64,000 nt of DNA from Pelobates cultripes (lineage: Eukaryota; Chordata; Amphibia; Anura; Pelobatidae), in assembly GCA_933207985.1 (NCBI GenBank), contig OW240913.1:263739112-263803111 (forward strand). Direction: 5' to 3'. Shown one piece after another: positions 1-11,320 of the stretch (position 1 is its first letter; every line of letters begins with the position of its first letter). The position numbers and the translations under genes are program-made. Below the pieces are notes generated by a model, which worked only from the letters and a program-made list of their open reading frames with translations, had not been told where the DNA came from and did not search any database.

Positions 1-165
1 CATCATCAGAATTGCATATTTTTAGCCAATCCAATGTTTGGATTGGCTGAAATCAGCAAGGAGGCAGAATGGGGGCGTGGACAAATGCTGGTTTAGCCAA
101 TCAGTACCTCCTCAAAGAGATGCATTGAATCAATGCATCTCTATAAAAAAAATGAACAAACAGTA
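1..165. repeat. T2-type MITE interior fragment
   Basis: The segment carries the CCAATCAG...CTCCTC...AGAGATGCATTGAATCAATG...CTCTAT pattern that recurs inside the complete MITE at 50163-50735 and in the copies at 5086-5385 and 58280-58617. Both termini are missing: the left end lies outside the window. It is therefore an internal remnant of the same frog MITE family. No coding potential. Confidence 0.55.
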
Positions 166-197
166 GTACAACAGTGAGAGGGAGAATGAATAATTAA

Positions 198-269
198 CCC
201 CTTAAGGACCAAACTTCTGGAATAAAAGGGAATCATGACATGTCACACATGTCATGTGTCCTTAAGGGG
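198..269. mobile_element. 72-bp TTAA-flanked mini-MITE (piggyBac-like ends)
   Basis: A very short element has inverted termini (CCCCTTAAGGACC on the left, GTCCTTAAGGGG on the right) and a TTAA on each side (194-197 and 270-273). Its centre holds a second palindrome, GACATGT...ACATGTC. The TTAA target plus CCC start fits a piggyBac-type non-autonomous element. Superfamily assignment is an inference, because at this size only the ends carry information. Confidence 0.55.
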
Positions 270-543
270 TTAAAGCAGTATTTAAACTAAACCTGACATG
301 GAAGGTAACAAATAAAGAATTGAAGGACACTGATTACATGACAGGTAACAAAAGCCCATGCTGAATATTTAACACTACTTCTGGAATAAAAGTTAAATCA
401 TAAGACATGTCACACATGTCATGTGTCCTTAAGGGGTTAAAGCAGTATTTAAACTAAACCTGACATGGAAGGTAACAAATAAAGAATTGAAGGACACTGA
501 TTACATGACAGGTAACAAAAGCCCATGCTGAATATTTAACACT
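213..543. repeat. Tandem duplication, two units of about 165 bp
   Basis: Unit 1 (213-376) and unit 2 (377-543) are almost identical, differing mainly in a small substitution/indel cluster just after GGAATAAAAG. Each unit begins inside the 72-bp mini-MITE, takes its right half, and continues through unrelated flanking DNA to AATATTTAACACTAC. The near identity indicates a recent duplication with a breakpoint inside the MITE hairpin. Confidence 0.85.
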
Positions 544-2470
544 ACTAATTAGTTAAATAAGGTAAGGATAGTGCTAGAACTCTTTGTTATGAATAAACAA
601 GTGCATGATCTTTAGAGTGCTTGGACAACAAATAGTGAAAAATGTTATTTAAACTTTGGAACCAATCCTGATTCCACCTTGGATCTTAATTCATTTATGG
701 ACCATTATATAGCACTTATTGTTCAAATTCTGTCACTCTAAGTTCTTTTTGTACTGTACATTTCACATAAACATTCCAAGTTTTCTTGGAGTAAAGTCTA
801 GCATTGTTTGAATTAATCACAAACATATGTTACATCCATAGTACAACCCTTGCGTCTATTTTACAGTGCTTGTGCATCTTCGATCTGTGAAACATAACAC
901 TAAATCTGCTCCGGTGCTATATGAATTGCTGATGCTACATTGTTCCAGTACGCCCTTGTAAAACTGCCAAACTGCATTTCGATTTCTTGGATGTCAGACC
1001 TTGGCCTTCAGCACTTTTATGATCCTACATTCCCCTAGAATTTATGATTTTGTTTGGCATACTCTCTTTGTTTGTTAGTTACCTGACCTTGGGTCATATG
1101 CCATTGTCAATGAACTCTGAATACAGTAACAAGTGTAGATATCGATATTCATCTATTTTGGGGGGTGGGGGTTGTATGATGGTCACTGGACACCTCTGGT
1201 AGAGGATGATTGTCCTGAGAAGGCTGCACTTGCTTAAAACTCAGTAGCGGGGTGTCCTATTCAGTGGTAGCCTGATAGCGGCCATACAATTATCAGTGAC
1301 TGAGCCCACCTTGCCTCTGTTGGATACCAATGGCATGGATTTAATTGAACAGTCGTGAGTTTCTAAGGATAACTTAATTTATTCTGGCTGATAACTAATT
1401 TAAAAAAATAATCCAGTCTAAAACATTGCTTTATATATTTACTGAAAATACCACTGTCCACAGTGACGCATCCAAGAGAATGAAGAAGGATTAGAGCAAC
1501 ACATGTCTCGTTTCATCAGCTGATTGATTAGGACAGGCAACTTCATCTTCTAAATCTTGATTGCAATGTGTCATAGAGGTGGTTTGGTGACCACCAGATT
1601 TCCAGTTTTAGTTACATCTGATCTGATCTGCCCTTGAGAAGGAGTTATGAAATTAGCCTGCAAATGGTTTGGAGTTTGGACATGTATTTTAGAAAATGTC
1701 TGTAAACAGATTCCTTTAGTAAATTAACTGATAAGAACTATTATATATATTTTTCAATTATCTTTTTCTATTTGGAGAGCATAACACAACACAAGCCATT
1801 ATGCATACAAAAATTTAAGGAGATAGAGATGTAGAGCATAAAAGAAGCATACACACTTTAAAGTAATGGCACATAAGTTAACACAGTGAGCACAATAGCC
1901 CAGACATTTGTAAACTGGAATGTATTTTGTAAAATAGAGAAAACAGCACACTGCGGTAATGTCAATCTAGACTGGGTTAGTAATCCTATCAGAAGGACTT
2001 TACTGTAAAATTAAATATACAAAAAGTAGAAACTGGTTTGAGGAAGTAACATATACCACAATAAAAGGGCCGAACCAGAAGTGTTCACAAATTTTCGAAC
2101 CACGAAGAGGAGGCAAAAGGGAAACCTGTATTTAATAAAGTTGTTTTGTTTCAAATGGGTAGTTGTTATTTTTTTATTACTCAATTCAAAAAATGATACA
2201 GCAAACCTTTCTGAAGTATAAATCTACTGATTTATGTCAATTTCCAATATGCACTTATTGGGAGTTCAGCTATCTTTCAGGATCTTCAAGTAGAGAATGC
2301 AGCGGTACCTACCGGGAGTTGTGTGGAGAACAGCCAGCGCTTGGAATATAACTACAAAGTAGTATACATTTATTTTTACCGGTCTGTTTTTTTTCTGATG
2401 CCATCATTGTGTAGCTCACACTACAATGCAACACACACTTAGGTAAAAGCCTGCTTAATGTGGAACATTT
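544..2470. other. Intergenic, no supported gene
   Basis: AT-rich DNA without a recognisable gene or complete TE. A short G-run lies near 1160. The 62-codon ORF at 2163-2351 shows no domain and is probably chance. Confidence 0.5.
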
Positions 2471-2474
2471 TTAA

Positions 2475-2880
2475 AGGGTATCTATCACGTTCCAGGATTT
2501 TTTACATTATGTTTTCTTATCCCTATATCTAACAATTCCGTATATCTGAGGTGTAAAAAAAAAAAAAATGAATTAAAAAAAAAAACATGTCTGTTTATCT
2601 GGCAAATGAGTGCCTCATCTTAGCTCCCTATCAGTCATTGTTGCAAGCTCTATCGCTATCTCTCTGTCTCTCTTAATCATACAGAGAAGAGGATAAATAA
2701 AACAATGTTTCTATTTCTTCTCTTCGTTTGCAATGTCCTGGTCTTGCCTTGTCTGAACTGGATTATGATGTAATTTACTAAATATTCAATACAAATTTAA
2801 AAGTAAAATGAGTATCTCGGGAACAAAGTTTTAGCTAATTTTCAATGTGTAAACTCCAGAAAAATGACAGTGTCTCTATA
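2475..2880. mobile_element. T2/Kolobok-type MITE, one end clear
   Basis: A TTAA (2471-2474) is followed by AGGGTATCTATCACG, the start expected for the T2 family (TTAA + AGGRR). The interior has A-rich runs at about 2552-2585. A possible opposite end near ATGACAGTGTCTCT at about 2862-2877 lacks a clean TTAA, so the right boundary is approximate. Confidence 0.4.
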
Positions 2881-3121
2881 ATAGCCAGTCCCATCAGTTT
2901 TCACTGACTTTCTGTTTTCAGATTTTTCCAATATCTATCTCACCTACCATTGTACCTTTATAACACTCCTTTTGAGGGTTTCTTCCTGCATTTGTATATT
3001 TATTGTATTCTTTTTCTAAATGCAAATTGTTATGCTGGGGCAAATGCTATTATATTTGATTCTATGGTGATTGTTCTTTAATAAGCACAGTGCTCCAGAA
3101 TCACACTTGCTTGCACCTTAA

Positions 3122-3590
3122 AGGACCACTGTAGGCACCCAGACCACTTCAGCTTAATGAAGTGGTCTGGGTGCCAGGTCCAGATAGGGTTAACTCAGAG
3201 AAACTGCTATGATTATAAATGAGTTAATCCAGCCCTCAAATCCTCTAGTGGCTGCCTCATTGACAGCCGCTAGAGGCGCTTGCGTGATTCTCGCTGTGAA
3301 AATCACAGTGAGAAGACGCCAGCGTCCATAGGAAAGCATTGTAAATGCTTTCCTATGAGACCGGCTGAATGCGCGCGCAGCTCTTGCCGCGCGTGCGCAT
3401 TCAGCCGAAAGGGAGGAGAGGAGGCGAAGAGGAGGAGGAGAGCTCCCCGCCTGGCGCTGGAAAAAGGTAAGTTTTAACCCCTTTCCTCTCCCCAGAGCCT
3501 GGCAGGAGGGGGACCCTGAGGGTGGGGGCACCCTCAGGGCACCATAGTGCCAGGAAAACAAGTATGTTTTCCTGGCACTATAGTGGTCCT
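3122..3590. mobile_element. Complete T2/Kolobok-type MITE, 469 bp
   Basis: Both TTAA target duplications are present (3118-3121 and 3591-3594). The termini are inverted: AGGACCACTGTAG at the left and CTATAGTGGTCCT at the right. Each end also folds on itself: the left as GGCACCCAGACCACTTC...GAAGTGGTCTGGGTGCC, the right as GTGCCAGGAAAACA...TGTTTTCCTGGCAC. The interior is GC-rich compared with the surroundings (CGCGCGCAGCTC, GGAGGAGAGGAGG). Hairpin ends and TTAA targets match the T2 MITEs described from Xenopus. ORFs on both strands here are chance products of the GC-rich core. Confidence 0.8.
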
Positions 3591-4205
3591 TTAATACAGT
3601 TCTCACTATGCTCTATTATTCTCCTGTGCTGGTCACTCAAATAATTTGGAAATTGACAAGTACTGAAAATGGAATAGCAAATATTAGGCCAAAAGAACTG
3701 AGCTTGGAAATTATTTGAGGGTGTTCCCAACAAGGCTATTTTCAGGGATATTAACTAAAAATGGAATTGTTAAGCATTGATCGGAGAAAAATAACCCTGT
3801 TTAAAATGTGCTCAAATGGAAATTTTTTACTGTTGACCATTTTGGTGCACAGTTTGCAATTCTCTGAAATTTCCTTATTTAGTAAATGACCAATTGTGAC
3901 TTTTGTCATTACTCCTCAATTCCGGGTTTAGTAAATTATCCTGTGTTCTGACATTGTAGTTTGTGTTTTTCTTATATTGCTCCTCACAGTTATCTACTTG
4001 ACTGTGATTTATAGTGCTAATCCAAAAGCACATAAAAGGCATTTTTAGTCCTTCTGTACTGATTTCAATTTGATCTCCAGCTGCTTAATTTATAAGCTTT
4101 TAAATTCAAAAGTAGCTGCTATCAGACATGTACATCATAGTAGAAAGCCATAAAACTATATAGTTTAGTGTTAGTTTTGATACTATAAAGAGCGCTATTT
4201 TTTAA

Positions 4206-4557
4206 AGGGATACCGAGTTTCTAGAAATTGCAATAATTACCTCTGAGGGTTAACTCCATCTCTAGTGGCTGTCTACCAGACAACCACTAGAGGGACTTCC
4301 TGAATAGAAACAGACCTTTGGTCCGGTATCTGACGCTGGATGTCCTCACGCTCTGCATGAAGACTTCTAGCGTTAGATTTTTTCCCCATTGAAAAGCATT
4401 GAATGCATGAGCTGCATGTACCAAGCAACCCTGATTAACTGTTAAACTGTTTGTAAATGATTTAGCAATAAAACAGGATATGTAGCCTGGGTACTCCATT
4501 TACAATAATCCATTTACGAATTGAAATGGTTTGTTTGTGAAACCCATTTATAATCCC
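4206..4557. mobile_element. T2-type MITE, left of a head-to-tail pair
   Basis: A TTAA at 4202-4205 is followed by AGGGATACCGAG. The interior resembles the MITE at 3122-3590: a CTCTAGTGGCTGTC...GACAACCACTAGAG stem, then AAAGCATTGAATGC. The right end (ATAATCCC) abuts the TTAA at 4558-4561 that also begins the next MITE. Confidence 0.55.
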
Positions 4558-4800
4558 TTAAAGGGACCCAAACCAGATGCATGCAAATACATGCATGCAT
4601 TTAGTTTTGTAGTTTTTTTAATTGATCATATAACTTAAAACCTATTGTCTTTGCAAGTTCTCTCCTTCTAACCCAGCCCAGACTTTCTGTTGCTCTCCAA
4701 CTGCAGACTTCATCAGGCCGGACTGGCCCACCGAAATTTCCCGGTGGGCCGTCGGCACCTGGGGCCGGGCAGACAGCTGAGTGTGCTGGCGGCCGCAGGA

Positions 4801-4995
4801 GGAATGTGTGTCTGTCAAGGTGTATGTGTGTGTCTGTCAAGGTGTATGTGTGTCTGTCATGGTATGTGTTTGTCTGTCAAGGTGTGTGTGTGTGTGTTTG
4901 TCATGGTATGTGTGTGTGTCATGGTATGTGTGTTTGTCATGGTATATGTGCGTGTGCGTGTCTGTCATGGTGCATGTGTGTGTCTGTGTGTGTTT
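4801..4995. repeat. TG-rich minisatellite inside hAT element
   Basis: Imperfect repeats of about 20-24 bp (TGTGTGTCTGTCAAGGTGTA and TGTTTGTCATGGTATG variants). The absence of stops makes three overlapping frames look open, but the products are Cys/Val/Met-rich low complexity. Confidence 0.85.
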
Positions 4996-5085
4996 AAAAA
5001 TAGTGTTTTTACTCAGCTCCCCCCATGCTGTGCTGGTATGCCTTCGACTGGCCTGCCTCTATGGCCGAGATCATCAAGCTTGATC

Positions 5086-5385
5086 CAAGCAAATCCAATG
5101 CTACACCAATCAGCATCTCCTCATAGAGATGCATTGAATCAATGTATCTCTATGGGGAATGTTCAGCGCCTCCAGAGCGTGGAGACCCTGAATGTAGGTG
5201 CTGCACACTGTGCAGCACTGACACAGGAAGCACCTCTAGTGACCGTCTGAGTGACTGTCACTAGAGGTGTCACTAGGAAGCAATGTAAACACTGCCTTTT
5301 TTCTGAAAAGTCAGTGTTTACATTGAAAAGCCTGCAGGGACAGGCTACAGACACCAGAACCACTACATTAAGCTGTGTGTGTGCG
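5086..5385. repeat. T2-family MITE fragment captured in hAT element
   Basis: Clearly homologous to 50437-50715: the CCAATCAGCATCTCC start, AGAGATG...GAATCAATG...CTCTATG, then AATGTAAACACT...CAGTGTTTACAT, ending near AAGCTGT. No TTAA flanks remain, so it is a trapped fragment and not a discrete insertion. Confidence 0.7.
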
Positions 5386-5630
5386 CGCCTGCTAGTGAGT
5401 GAGCTTGCTTGCATGTGTGTGTGTGCCTGCTAGTGATTGAGCTTGTGTTTTTATGTCAATGAGCTTATGTATATCATAATATATATTGTTTGTCTATGAG
5501 GCTATGTATCAATGAGCTTGTGTGTGTCAGTGAGATTGTCTGTGTCTGCATGTGAGTATGCTTACTGTATAAATAAACGTTTTACTCTGAAAGAACCAAT
5601 ATTTTAAATTAGAAAAAGCAATACATATTT

Positions 5631-5632
<2 letters not shown>

Positions 5633-5673
<41 letters not shown>
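5633..5673. repeat. (TA)n microsatellite
   Basis: About 20 perfect TA units within the hAT element at 4714-5799. Confidence 0.95.
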
Positions 5674-5675
<2 letters not shown>

Positions 5676-5997
5676 CTTAATTATCTGGGGTGGCAAGACA
5701 TAGCCTTACACATTACATGTTACAATATATGGCGCAATGACTTATGGGGCTGGCATACATTTTCTTTCCAAGGCTGCTTTGTATCCCAGTCTGGCCCTGA
5801 ACTTCATAATGCAACTCAATGAGGTGCTCTGATGAATTACTGCCTCTTGAGTTTAGCAAACCAAACTTGGAAGCACTTTTGGTGAAATAAAAAAAAAACA
5901 AGAGGACACACTCTTCGCACATAAAGCACTTCAGGAAGCTTAAGAAGTTTAGGGACAAGTGTGTGCCTTTATGAACCAAAATTAAGTCCCTGAAGCA

Positions 5998-6845
5998 CAG
6001 GGCTGGATTAACATAGGGGCTGATGGAGCTGCAGCTACAGGCCCTTGTCCATGGAATAGGCCCATTGATTTAAAAAAAAAAACAAAAACAAAAAAAACTT
6101 TTTTTTATTATTATTATTATTATTTTTTACACACTACTCTTCACATACTCTTGCTTAAGTATGGAAACTTAAGAGGGATATATGGGAACAAAACCTGTTT
6201 GGACTGGCTGAAAATGAAATTAGTTAAGGTAATGATGACTTTGGTCTCTCTAACACTGTGGCATACCCCCTTTCTTCTACACTCATTACATCCACCTTTT
6301 CTCTGTCCCAGACTATATCCCAGTAGCTTTTGTCTGCTAATAAGAAGGTAAGGAGACATGTGAACACATGAGTGCTAGGGGACAGTCCTTTGAAAGTGTG
6401 GAGCGAGCGCATCATTAGACGCATTTATGCCAAGCTCAGGGTGCTGTCTGCATAGTATACCCTTAGTTGGCCAGGCTGGCTCCAATTCTTTGGGCAGACA
6501 TACCTCCTTTTTGGGCATGTTCACCCCATTCCGCAGTTATGGTTATGTGAATCGCATCAGTGGCCCATCCTTTTACCGCACCCATTGGCTTCCTGCTTCA
6601 CTGGACACTGCTGTTAGGGGGTATGTATTTACTTGAAAGATGAAAGAATAAATTAGAAAGAGATTAGCATAGGGTATGTGTTTTCTTATAGCTGCATCCT
6701 ATGAGTTTCCTTCCAGCACCACCTTCACCAGATACATGACATTTGGAAGGTATGACTATTTTAGTGTTTTTGGTCGATAAGATTCTATAATTAGGCCCAT
6801 CATAATTGTCAGCACCAGCCCCACTGGGCTCTCAATCTGCCCCTG
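5998..6845. mobile_element. Non-autonomous hAT element, 848 bp
   Basis: Left terminus CAGGGCTGGATTAAC pairs with the right terminus, whose reverse complement reads CAGGGGCAGATTGAG. Flanking 8-mers CTGAAGCA (5990-5997) and CTGAAGCC (6846-6853) match at 7 of 8. The interior has A-rich and (TTA)n tracts (about 6068-6127) and no transposase. The ORFs at 6141-6636 lie wholly inside it and look random. Confidence 0.8.
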
Positions 6846-6858
6846 CTGAAGCCCTTTA

Positions 6859-8220
6859 ACCGGTGTGCAATACACTGCTTATTTTGTGTTTGCAATGCTA
6901 TACAGTCCTGAATTCATTAATTATTTGGACATTCCCTTTTGATGTGGAATCTTAAAATGCATGTATACATGAAATAAAATTTCCACCATAACTAACCAAC
7001 CTTTCAAGTGAATAAAAGAGACTGACTATTTTTTAAAGTAGATAGGAAATAGAGTTGAGATTTAGTTTTGGAATGCCGGTATATGTGGTTTATAAAATTA
7101 ATTATTTTAGATGCATAAATTATGGAATTACTTCAAATAAAATGTTTAATACGTGCTGTGAAAATTATTTTGAACATGTCCATGTTAAGTGTACTGCAAC
7201 GTTTTACCAGGAGCCGCACATCGATGCTACTGGGCATACAATGTTCTTAGTGAATATTTATTTACAATCTGTCCAAATGAGAGTCCACCTGTCATCCACT
7301 GCTGCTTTCCTGTACCAACATGCTCAGATAACCATAGATGGAACAAATCAATCTACAGTTCACAAGACATTATGCAAGGATGAGAAAACTGCTCTCTGGT
7401 GGTCCGATCATTATTCTTTTCTAGTTTCAGCTGTATGAAAGGAAAGGGAGATAATCATTCCCCCTCCTTCCCATGAATTCGGTGACCTATTAAAATAAAA
7501 TGAATCACGTTCCAGTGTTTTTATGGTGCACTGAGCTATGCAATAGAGCTACAAATATTTTAGAGGACCTTAATATTAATGTTATAAGTAGGAAAAAATG
7601 TGGGTCTACGAGAAGAGAGATTCAGTCGCTGGAAATGATTTATGAGAAGGCAAGTCTCAATCAAATATTTACAAAATCTAGAGTAAGAACATTCTTTGAA
7701 ATTTATGAGAAATTTTGTTTTTTTCTTAATGTTTGTGTCTCCCTGTTATGTTATTGAATATGTTTTAAAATATACATATTATATTTTGTTTAAAATGCAT
7801 AAAACTTTAAACAAAAGAATTTTGAAAAAAATATTTGAATTTTTCTGTTGTGCTGATTCAAGGTCTAGGTATTAAATCATTCATAGTAAACAATGTTACA
7901 GAAGTGCAGAAATGCTAAGTAATTGACACTCAAGACTTGTATGCTATCACATCCCCTGCTTCTGTTATTACTATATCAGTCATATAAAAGCCATATGTTA
8001 ACTATACCAATTAAACAAAAAGCAAATGAAAAAATAAGTAATAATATAAAAACAAACAAACCTGTATGATCATTGAGCTTCAAAATTGTGAGCTTCATGT
8101 TGGGCAAAAGTATTTACAATGCCCTTTCTTGTTCACAGATGTGTCCACTCTGCACTGTTACTAGGTGACTCTAAAACAAATCAGCCAATCGCAATGCATT
8201 GCATAACTGAGCAATATACA
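6859..8220. other. Intergenic, nothing recognisable
   Basis: AT-rich DNA. The ORFs at 7055-7438 (127 codons) and 7500-7757 (85 codons) show no domain, no repeat homology and no splice context that I can recognise. I regard them as chance, but 127 codons is the longest unexplained frame here. Confidence 0.5.
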
Positions 8221-9363
8221 ACGATCAGCCACAACATTAAAACCACTGACAGGTGAAGTGGATACCATTGATTGTATCATTACCATGGCACATGTCATGG
8301 GTAGAATATATCAGGCAGCAAGTGAACATTCACTTCTCGAAGTTTAATGTGTTGGAAGCAGTAAAACTAGACAAGTGAACAGATCTGAGTGACGTTGACA
8401 AAAGCCAAATAGTGATGTCTAGACGACTGTATCTGAGCTATCAGAGAACCTTAAAAACAGCAACAGCAAGTGCCAGTATAAAGTGGTTAGTATCTACCAG
8501 AAGTGGTTCAAGGAAGGACAACAGGTAAGCCAGCGTCAGAGTCATGGACGCCCAAGGCTCATTGATGCAGTGAAGACTAGCCAGTCTGGTCCAATCACAC
8601 ATCATCACTGTAGCTCAAATTGCTTAAAAATCAAATGCAGGTCATGATAGAAAGGTGTGAGAACACAGGTTTGCTGCGTATGGAGCCGTGTAGCCACAAA
8701 CTGGACAGAGTGCCCATGATGACCCCTGTTCACAATGAAAGCATCTTCAATGGGGATATGAGTGTCAGTACTGGACAATGTAGCAATGGAAGAAGGTTGC
8801 CAAGTCTGATGAATCACATATTCTTTTAGATCAGGTATACGGTGTGCGCGTCTTTCACCAGGAGAAGAGATGGAAGCAGGATGCACTGTGGGAAGAAAGC
8901 AGGCCAGCTTTGCTCTGTTGTGCTCTGAGCAATGTTTAATGGAAAGCCTCACTTTGACACATACAATCTACCTATAGATTGTTGCAGACCACATATATCG
9001 CCTCATGGCAATGGTGTTCAATAATGGCAGGGGCCTTTTTCCATAGGATTATGCACCCTGCTAGTCTGCAAAAGTTGCTCAAGAATGGTTTGAGGAACAT
9101 GACAAAGAATTCAAGGTGTTGCCTTGGCATCTACATTTTCCAGATCTCAATCCGACTGAGCATATGTGGGATGTTCTGGAACAACAAATAAGATCCATGG
9201 AGGCCCACCTCACAACTTGCATGACTTAAAGAACCAGCTGGTTACCACCAGACACGTTGAGATTTTTTTTTTAGTCTATGCCTTGATGCGTCAGAGCTGT
9301 TCTGGCAGCAAGAGGGAGACCTACATGATATTAGGTAGGTGGTTTTAATGTTGTGGCACAGAT
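8221..9363 (+). mobile_element. Decayed Tc1-like transposon
   Basis: The left end ACGATCAGCCACAACATTAAAACC is mirrored by GGTTTTAATGTTGTGGC at the right (about 9340-9357), giving the inverted termini of a Tc1-like family common in fish and frogs. Between them lie remnants of the transposase. A SDES stretch near 8795-8815 corresponds to the first catalytic Asp region (normally WSDE). Further on are the pieces that in other copies hold the second Asp and the DLNPIEH block (9010-9180). Many stops and frameshifts interrupt it, so it is non-functional. Small ORFs at 8620-8829, 8979-9191 and 9166-9348 are fragments or shifted frames of it. Confidence 0.85.
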
Positions 9364-11320
9364 AAGCCAATTTCCCCACCATTTGGTTCACAAATAAACA
9401 AAAAAGAGAAAAACTTATTTGTTTTTCTTTTTTCCCCCTCTTTATAGCTCACTTCTCCCTTTATCTGTGAATCAAATCAAAATGTAGTAGCTATTCCATA
9501 GCCATGAATCATCTTTTTTTCCATAAATCATCTTTTTATTTTTGGTGCCACGAATCAAACAAAAATGCTTGCCAACTGCACGTGTTGTTTTTTGTTTCAG
9601 TTATTTGTCTATTGGCACTTTGGAATTTCAAAATTGGGATGAACCACAAATTGGCATAGATATGAAAGAATTACAATTCAGCTAAAATGAATGCACATGT
9701 TTACATATGTCTCTGTTGGATGTTCTTTGTTTATAACCATTACAATTGGGTTTCCTTCTTTACATAATCACCTCGTTGGGGATCCCTGCTAATTTTTTCA
9801 CTGAGGGATTCTTCTAATTATTAACGGAATACTTTAAGCCTTAAAACAACTTTAACCTAATTAAACATTTTTGGTGTATAGATCGTGCTCATATACTGCT
9901 CATTTCCCTGCCATTTAGAAGTTAAATCACTTTTGCTTCTGTTTACACTGCCCAACATGGAAACTGGTTTCATTTTTAATAAGAACGTATAGTACAGTAT
10001 GTTCATTTTATAAGTTCCTTTCATTTGCTCTGATAATTGAACTTTAGCACACACCTGAGTAAATTAAGTTATGCATTCTCTTGACCTTAGTACCTAGAGC
10101 TTTTAAGTTATGTCAGGAAGGGGTGGTTGAAGAACTCTACAGGTCAACAGGTCCAGGGTGTTGGAGGAAACTCAAGATGGCAACAGGATTTATTTCTGAA
10201 GCTTTGGTGGAACTTGTCTCTAGTTAGAAACGAAGTTTGCCTTTTAAAAGAGATGGGCTTCTGGTTACTAGCAAAGACAAGGATGTTTCTAAACCTTAAT
10301 ATGACATCAGTGTAAAACTACAGGGATTCCTATGATCCATCATTGGTCTGATAAATTCAAACAAAAGACAGAAATATCCAACAAAAAAACAGGAAGGGAC
10401 CAGTGGATGGTCTGGTATCATATGAGAAAAAACTTTAAAATTGTACTAGTGCTCAATTAGCCTGTGGAAAATAACATCAAAAACTATTATATGCCAAAGA
10501 ATAAAAAATAAATGTGCCAATAAATTAAACACTATTACTTATAGAGAAAAAACTCTCCCTGAAAAAGTGTAATAAAGACAAAAGATGAAATCACATGAAA
10601 AACTATTACAACCACCTAATAATTACCAAATTGCACTATAGAAAATTGCTGTGAGTATATAAATCTCACAGAACACATGAAGCAGAAAAGGTCAACAGAC
10701 CTACCATGTATCAATGTATGTAAAGTGATTAATTATAACACATATAAATCAAAATGTAGCGAGGCTTTGTGAAGTTGAAAAATAAGGTAATAATGATGCA
10801 AGCTGCGAATATATAGATGAATGAAGGTATCCTTTGCTGCAAATGTCCAATAAATGCCATAATAAATAAAAAAAATAATCTCTGGAATTATAAAACACAA
10901 TAAGGTAATTTGCAATTGGGCATCTGGAAAAGCAGAGATCCTCCACTTTCACAAATGGTCAGTATGGCTAAAACAAATTTTTAGCGGCATACAGTTTGGA
11001 TATGGGCAAACATCTGAAGAATCTCATAAACACTGTCCATCTGGCCTATTTCAGAAAGTGTAACCAGAAAGTCATGACCTCAAGTTGATGCTGGCAACTG
11101 GTACTTGTCTGCACTGCTTACTCTTTAATTTGCAAGTTTATGTCTGTAATGTAGAGTGGTCAGCTTTATTTGTAAATCTCCCAGCTCCAGTGAAAATGAG
11201 CCAAGAATGTAGCATAGCTGTCATCAATGCTCCTTTCCATTTTTATGTCCATGCTTAGTAAATGCCATATATATATCTTAAAAACTTTTCAAGAAATCCC
11301 TACCTAACCTCATGTAACAA
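9364..11320. other. Intergenic, AT-rich
   Basis: No gene recognised. There is a small local duplication of an AATCATCTTTTTTT motif near 9510-9535. The stretch 10320-10900 is very A-rich and repeat-like but unassigned. Short ORFs here show no features. Confidence 0.45.

Larger units (their letters stand above)
4714..5799. mobile_element. Non-autonomous hAT element, 1086 bp
   Basis: Left terminus CAGGCCGGACTGG and right terminus CCAGTCTGGCCCTG form an inverted repeat. The flanking 8-mers GACTTCAT (4706-4713) and AACTTCAT (5800-5807) match at 7 of 8 positions, as expected for an old hAT target duplication. It encodes no transposase. The interior holds a TG-rich minisatellite (about 4801-4995, repeating TGTCTGTCAAGGTGTATG), a T2-family MITE fragment (about 5086-5385) and a TA microsatellite (5633-5673). 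ORFs across the TG array are low-complexity artefacts. Confidence 0.85.
4562..6858. mobile_element. T2-type MITE interrupted by two hAT insertions
   Basis: It begins after the TTAA at 4558-4561 with AGGGACCC. Its interior (4640-4713, then 5800-5880) resembles the copy starting at 46847 (CTGTGGCTGTCCAATC..., then TGCCTCTTGAGT...AGCAAACCAAAC). In this copy the homology is split by the hAT at 4714-5799. A second hAT (5998-6845) follows, and CCCTTTAA just beyond it (6852-6859) could be the MITE's right terminus. The left part is solid; the right boundary is tentative. Confidence 0.45.

Noticed and set aside
3190..3606. 138-codon minus ORF in GC-rich DNA
   Set aside because: Lies almost wholly within a complete MITE with TTAA duplications; no conserved domain.
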